This document shows, piece after piece, positions 4,418 through 7,040 of a stretch of 7,040 nt of DNA. The translations under genes and the position numbers were made by a program. This DNA comes from Halieaceae bacterium UBA4438 (lineage in GTDB: Bacteria; Pseudomonadota; Gammaproteobacteria; Pseudomonadales; Halieaceae). Within the stretch, counting starts at the first letter, position 1, and each line of letters starts with the position of its first letter. The notes under the pieces were generated by a model, which saw only the letters and a program-made list of their open reading frames with translations, was not told the DNA's origin and did not search any database. Location of the stretch: assembly GCA_002390485.1 (NCBI GenBank), contig DGPO01000049.1, positions 1 to 7,040 on the forward strand, read 5' to 3'.

Positions 4418-6316
4418 TTAAGGCTGATACCAGATCGCTGAACTGATCGCTCGCTCCTGAATAGACACCGGCGCCATAGGCTCCCGCTGAAGCTGCACAG
4501 CGTCAAAGGTCGACCACCGAGGTGTTGGGATCTCGAGTGCTCTGACGTAATAGAACGCCTCTTGCCCCGCATCAAAATCGGGGTCGCGCCACTGCGCTGA
4601 GAGCTGCGGCGATCCGAGCGTATTGTCATAAGTCGCGGTTACCGCATCGACACTGGAACCCACAGGCAATACCCTCCCCGAAACAGGATCCACCGCCCGA
4701 GCATCAGACCAAGCAAGGTCGTAAATCACCTCATGGCTCTGACCGTCACCATCAACCCACCCCTTGATCATCTGAATCCGATCAAGGTTTGCGCCCACAG
4801 GATCTCTTTGCGCCACCACGACAAACTCCGGCGCCATCGCACCGGCTGCGGGAGGTAACGCCCCCCCCATTGGCACACCGTTTGCTCTCGCAATCGCATC
4901 AAATGCGACCGCAGTCGCGGTGTCCTTTGGAAAACGCCAACCGCCAAAAAAACTCACTACCAGACGTGGACCTGAGGTCGCGAATGTTTCGCGACGCTGC
5001 AGCGCGTCAAACAGTGCTTCTCGCGTATTCTCAGGCGCCCACACGCCCGCCAAACCACCTGAGCCCCACTGTCGGGCTGGCGTCAATTTATCCAATGCAA
5101 GGCCGGCCGCCCCTGTTCGAAGTCCCGCCGAGCCATCCATCATGGGCAATTTCCCGGTGTAACCCTTCTCATCACTGGGTGAGGTGGCATTATGGCTGTC
5201 ACTCGACCCGATGACGCCAAACTTGAGCGGGTTGAATCCCTCGTTGTGAGCCATTGAGATACCGCTACGCAGCGCATCACGCGCGTAGCCCCCTTTGACA
5301 CTGGTCAACGTCATTTCTCGACCCGGGACTGTTCCCGCAATCTCAAAATCAGCAAATTCATCAAGACTCGATAACAAGGGATGCGTCTCAGAACTGCCCT
5401 TAATTTGCAGAATTTCGCTGATCGGCTCTAAATCTGAGCGATCTTCGGGCGACAGCCTGTCAATCCGCTCGCCAGTCTCCGACGCGACCCGATAGGCCAA
5501 TCCCTCACTGAGATTTGGGTTGTGCGGAATCGCCATCACACGTCGCCCTTTTTCACGCTCTGAACGTAAGAACGTCCAGAGTTCAGGAGGCGTCTCGCCA
5601 TCAATTGAGCTAAAGGGTATACCGGGGAGGTCACTGCTCCCGTAAATGACGTTGCGGTGGAGGTGTGTGCCAACATCGCCAGCGTCAGCCGACCACTCCC
5701 AACCGGGAAATGTGGTGAACACGCCGGGCTCATAATGCTGCTCAGCCGCCGCAACAATCTCTTGCCATGCACTGCGGTTGATCGCGGAGTCGACACCCTC
5801 CAGCGTCAGCTTAAAGCCATTGTCTCGAATTAAGCTCATGATTTCCCACCACGACTGAGTCACAGTCAGGCGGTTTTCATCAGCCAAAAGGTCGCCAAGA
5901 CGCTGCCGGGTGGTCGGCACATCGAGTCCTGACAGACGCGCCTGACCCAAATATTCCGCGTGGTCGGTCACCGCAGCAAAGTCGAGGGGTCGAGAAATCG
6001 TCACCGGATAGCCCGCGCCATGTTGTATCGTCAGACCCTTGGCGAAACGATAAACATCATCAGGAACGGCTCGCACACCCATGGTGAAGGCATCACTGGA
6101 GAGCGACGTGTGAATGTGCAAATCCCCCCAATACACGCGATTACCCCCTGAAGCCGGCATCGTTCTTACCTGTGAGACGAGCACGGTCTCGGGGCCCTGC
6201 AGTGACGGATCATCGATCGGAGGCAAAATGCGGTAAGCCACGACTGAGGCGACCAGTGCAATGAGCACCAATCCCTTCAAAACTGCGCCACCATACTGCT
6301 GTGAAAAGCGACTCAT
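4418..6316 (-). CDS. DUF3604 family protein, membrane-anchored or exported, PHP-like metal-binding motifs
   Basis: A 632-residue protein recognised as DUF3604 (Pfam PF12228). Residues 11-31 (AVLKGLVLIALVASVVAYRIL) form a hydrophobic signal peptide or signal anchor preceded by Lys/Arg-poor sequence, so the body is probably periplasmic. The body has a series of putative metal ligands like those of PHP-type phosphoesterases: GDLHIHT with His67 and His69, VTDHAEYLG with Asp118 and His119, FPGWEWS (about 203-209), GTHLHRN with His218 and His220, IPHNPN with His265, EILQIKGSSE (about 301-310) and GSSDSHN with Asp373 and His375. The C-terminal half carries RETFATSGPR (about 442-451) and a beta-rich tail ending EAFYYVRALEIPTPRWSTFDA. 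The enzymatic role of the family is not established to my knowledge. The start follows a weak GGGGG-type ribosome site and lies 22 nt after the SDR stop, so translational coupling is likely. The longer frame to 6451 lies inside the SDR gene. It contains an 8-G tract at codons for about residues 483-486. Confidence 0.9.
   Translation of the reverse strand: MSRFSQQYGGAVLKGLVLIALVASVVAYRILPPIDDPSLQGPETVLVSQVRTMPASGGNRVYWGDLHIHTSLSSDAFTMGVRAVPDDVYRFAKGLTIQHGAGYPVTISRPLDFAAVTDHAEYLGQARLSGLDVPTTRQRLGDLLADENRLTVTQSWWEIMSLIRDNGFKLTLEGVDSAINRSAWQEIVAAAEQHYEPGVFTTFPGWEWSADAGDVGTHLHRNVIYGSSDLPGIPFSSIDGETPPELWTFLRSEREKGRRVMAIPHNPNLSEGLAYRVASETGERIDRLSPEDRSDLEPISEILQIKGSSETHPLLSSLDEFADFEIAGTVPGREMTLTSVKGGYARDALRSGISMAHNEGFNPLKFGVIGSSDSHNATSPSDEKGYTGKLPMMDGSAGLRTGAAGLALDKLTPARQWGSGGLAGVWAPENTREALFDALQRRETFATSGPRLVVSFFGGWRFPKDTATAVAFDAIARANGVPMGGALPPAAGAMAPEFVVVAQRDPVGANLDRIQMIKGWVDGDGQSHEVIYDLAWSDARAVDPVSGRVLPVGSSVDAVTATYDNTLGSPQLSAQWRDPDFDAGQEAFYYVRALEIPTPRWSTFDAVQLQREPMAPVSIQERAISSAIWYQP
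4861..4868. repeat. Homopolymer tract of 8 C (8 G on the coding strand) inside the DUF3604 gene
   Basis: The coding strand reads ATG followed by eight G and then CG, giving Met-Gly-Gly-Ala around residues 483-486 of 632. The reading frame is intact through the tract. Gain or loss of one base would remove the C-terminal quarter of the protein, so it is a potential slippage site. Confidence 0.6.
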
Positions 6317-6338
6317 AGGCTGCCCCCAGAAATAGCGT

Positions 6339-7040
6339 TTAATAGATGATCGCCGGTGAGCGTTCCGGCGGTCCTCCCAACATTTCGCGGTGTGACACGC
6401 GGTACTCACCCGCGTCATCAATACCCAGGTCAAGACCCAGCTCTGCACCAATCAGTGTCTGACCCGCGTATTTATCGATCACATTGCCAAACGCCAGCGC
6501 GTGCAGTAGGTGTCCCGTGTATTCGGGGTTCTCAGCGACCTTCATGATTTCTTCGTACTGCTCAGGATGAACCTCGGCGGCCATCAACGCCCGCTCAGTC
6601 CTCAACGGCCCCATCCAAATCGACACGGCATTAACCCCAGTACCTGTGAAGTCGTGTTGCATGTCATGCGCGAATTTATCAATGCCGGCTTTCTGCGCCC
6701 CGTAACCCGGACCGTGCATGTAACAATTCGCGCCAAATGACGAACCGAAGGCGATCAAACCCGATCCTTGAGGAACCATGATGCGTGCCGCATGCCAGCT
6801 GGCGACATACGCGGAACGTAAGCCCACCTCTAAAATACCCACCGCATCGATGGGCTTCTCCCAGAAAGGTCTTGGGGTTATCAGTTCTGGATGGATCATG
6901 GTGGCGTTGTTAACCAAAATATCGAGACGTCCGGAGGCCGACTGAATGTGCTCAAATACAGCACGAACTTGTGCGTCATCCGCGTGATCGCAACGAAGTG
7001 CAATGCCCTCGCCTCCGGCCTCGGTCACCTCTGCCGCGGT
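6339..7040 (-). CDS. Short-chain dehydrogenase/reductase, DHRS1-like (N-terminus beyond the window)
   Basis: The 233 C-terminal residues of a classical SDR are present and the frame is open through the right edge (Thr-Ala-Ala-Glu-Val before TEAGGEGIALRCDH). The missing part should hold the TGxxxGxG cofactor motif, roughly 45-50 residues. Visible elements are the acidic CDH cofactor-loop region, LDILVNNA, IAFGSSFGAN with the catalytic Ser (about 6738-6743), and YGAQK with catalytic Tyr at 6702-6704 and Lys at 6690-6692. The run AFWE-like FWEKP, VGLRSAYVASWHAARIMVP and the SIWMGPLRTE segment are typical of DHRS1-type SDRs rather than FabG. It probably interconverts a ketone and an alcohol with NAD(P)(H) in the cytoplasm; mammalian DHRS1 has been reported to act on steroids among other carbonyls, but substrate transfer to this protein is inference. 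It sits directly upstream of the DUF3604 gene in the same orientation with a 22-nt gap. Confidence 0.88.
   Translation of the reverse strand, partial: TAAEVTEAGGEGIALRCDHADDAQVRAVFEHIQSASGRLDILVNNATMIHPELITPRPFWEKPIDAVGILEVGLRSAYVASWHAARIMVPQGSGLIAFGSSFGANCYMHGPGYGAQKAGIDKFAHDMQHDFTGTGVNAVSIWMGPLRTERALMAAEVHPEQYEEIMKVAENPEYTGHLLHALAFGNVIDKYAGQTLIGAELGLDLGIDDAGEYRVSHREMLGGPPERSPAIIY

Noticed and set aside
4297..4629. A 110-codon minus-strand frame across the reductase/DUF3604 junction
   Set aside because: It overlaps the conserved C-termini of both genes in other frames and has no recognisable feature.
6317..6451. 45-codon N-terminal extension of the DUF3604 frame
   Set aside because: It overlaps the well-supported C-terminus of the SDR gene and would bury the signal segment behind charged residues; the ATG at 6316 places the hydrophobic segment near the N-terminus.

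Overview
The window suggests a marine-type gammaproteobacterium (OM60/NOR5/Halieaceae-like is my best guess). This rests on medium-high GC judged by eye, strong AGGAG-type ribosome binding sites, frequent GTG starts, and the combination of DUF3604, Old Yellow Enzyme, KstD-like flavoprotein and DHRS1-like SDR genes. There are no phage, transposon, CRISPR or RNA-gene signatures, and no gene-free stretch longer than about 150 bases. The taxonomy is inference only.

Layout from high to low coordinates on the minus strand. A DHRS1-like short-chain dehydrogenase (6339-7040, N-terminus outside the window) is followed 22 nt later by a membrane-anchored, probably exported DUF3604 protein (4418-6316). 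A single plus-strand gene, a 7-TM-type steroid 5-alpha-reductase homologue (3613-4413), runs tail-to-tail into the DUF3604 gene with only 4 nt between the stop codons. Divergent from it, across a 152-nt gap, starts a tight minus-strand operon. It encodes a KstD/fumarate-reductase-like FAD protein (1997-3460), an NTF2/SnoaL cone-fold protein with ketosteroid-isomerase-like residues (1342-1983), an Old Yellow Enzyme with a His/Ser instead of His/Asn substrate pair (249-1328), and the first 64 codons of an amidohydrolase-type protein (1-194). Junctions within this operon are 13, 13 and 54 nt, and each downstream gene has its own good Shine-Dalgarno.

Working together: five of the seven genes belong to families with members that act on 3-oxosteroids or on alpha,beta-unsaturated ketones. 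These are the SRD5A homologue (Delta4 reduction), the KstD-like flavoprotein (ring dehydrogenation), the SnoaL/KSI-fold protein (possible double-bond isomerisation), the OYE (enone reduction) and the DHRS1-like SDR (ketone/alcohol interconversion). The most interesting hypothesis is a compact enone-redox cassette for a steroid or steroid-like terpenoid, with the amidohydrolase and DUF3604 proteins as possible hydrolytic or accessory steps. The substrate is not shown by the sequence. No classical steroid-ring-opening genes are visible in this window.
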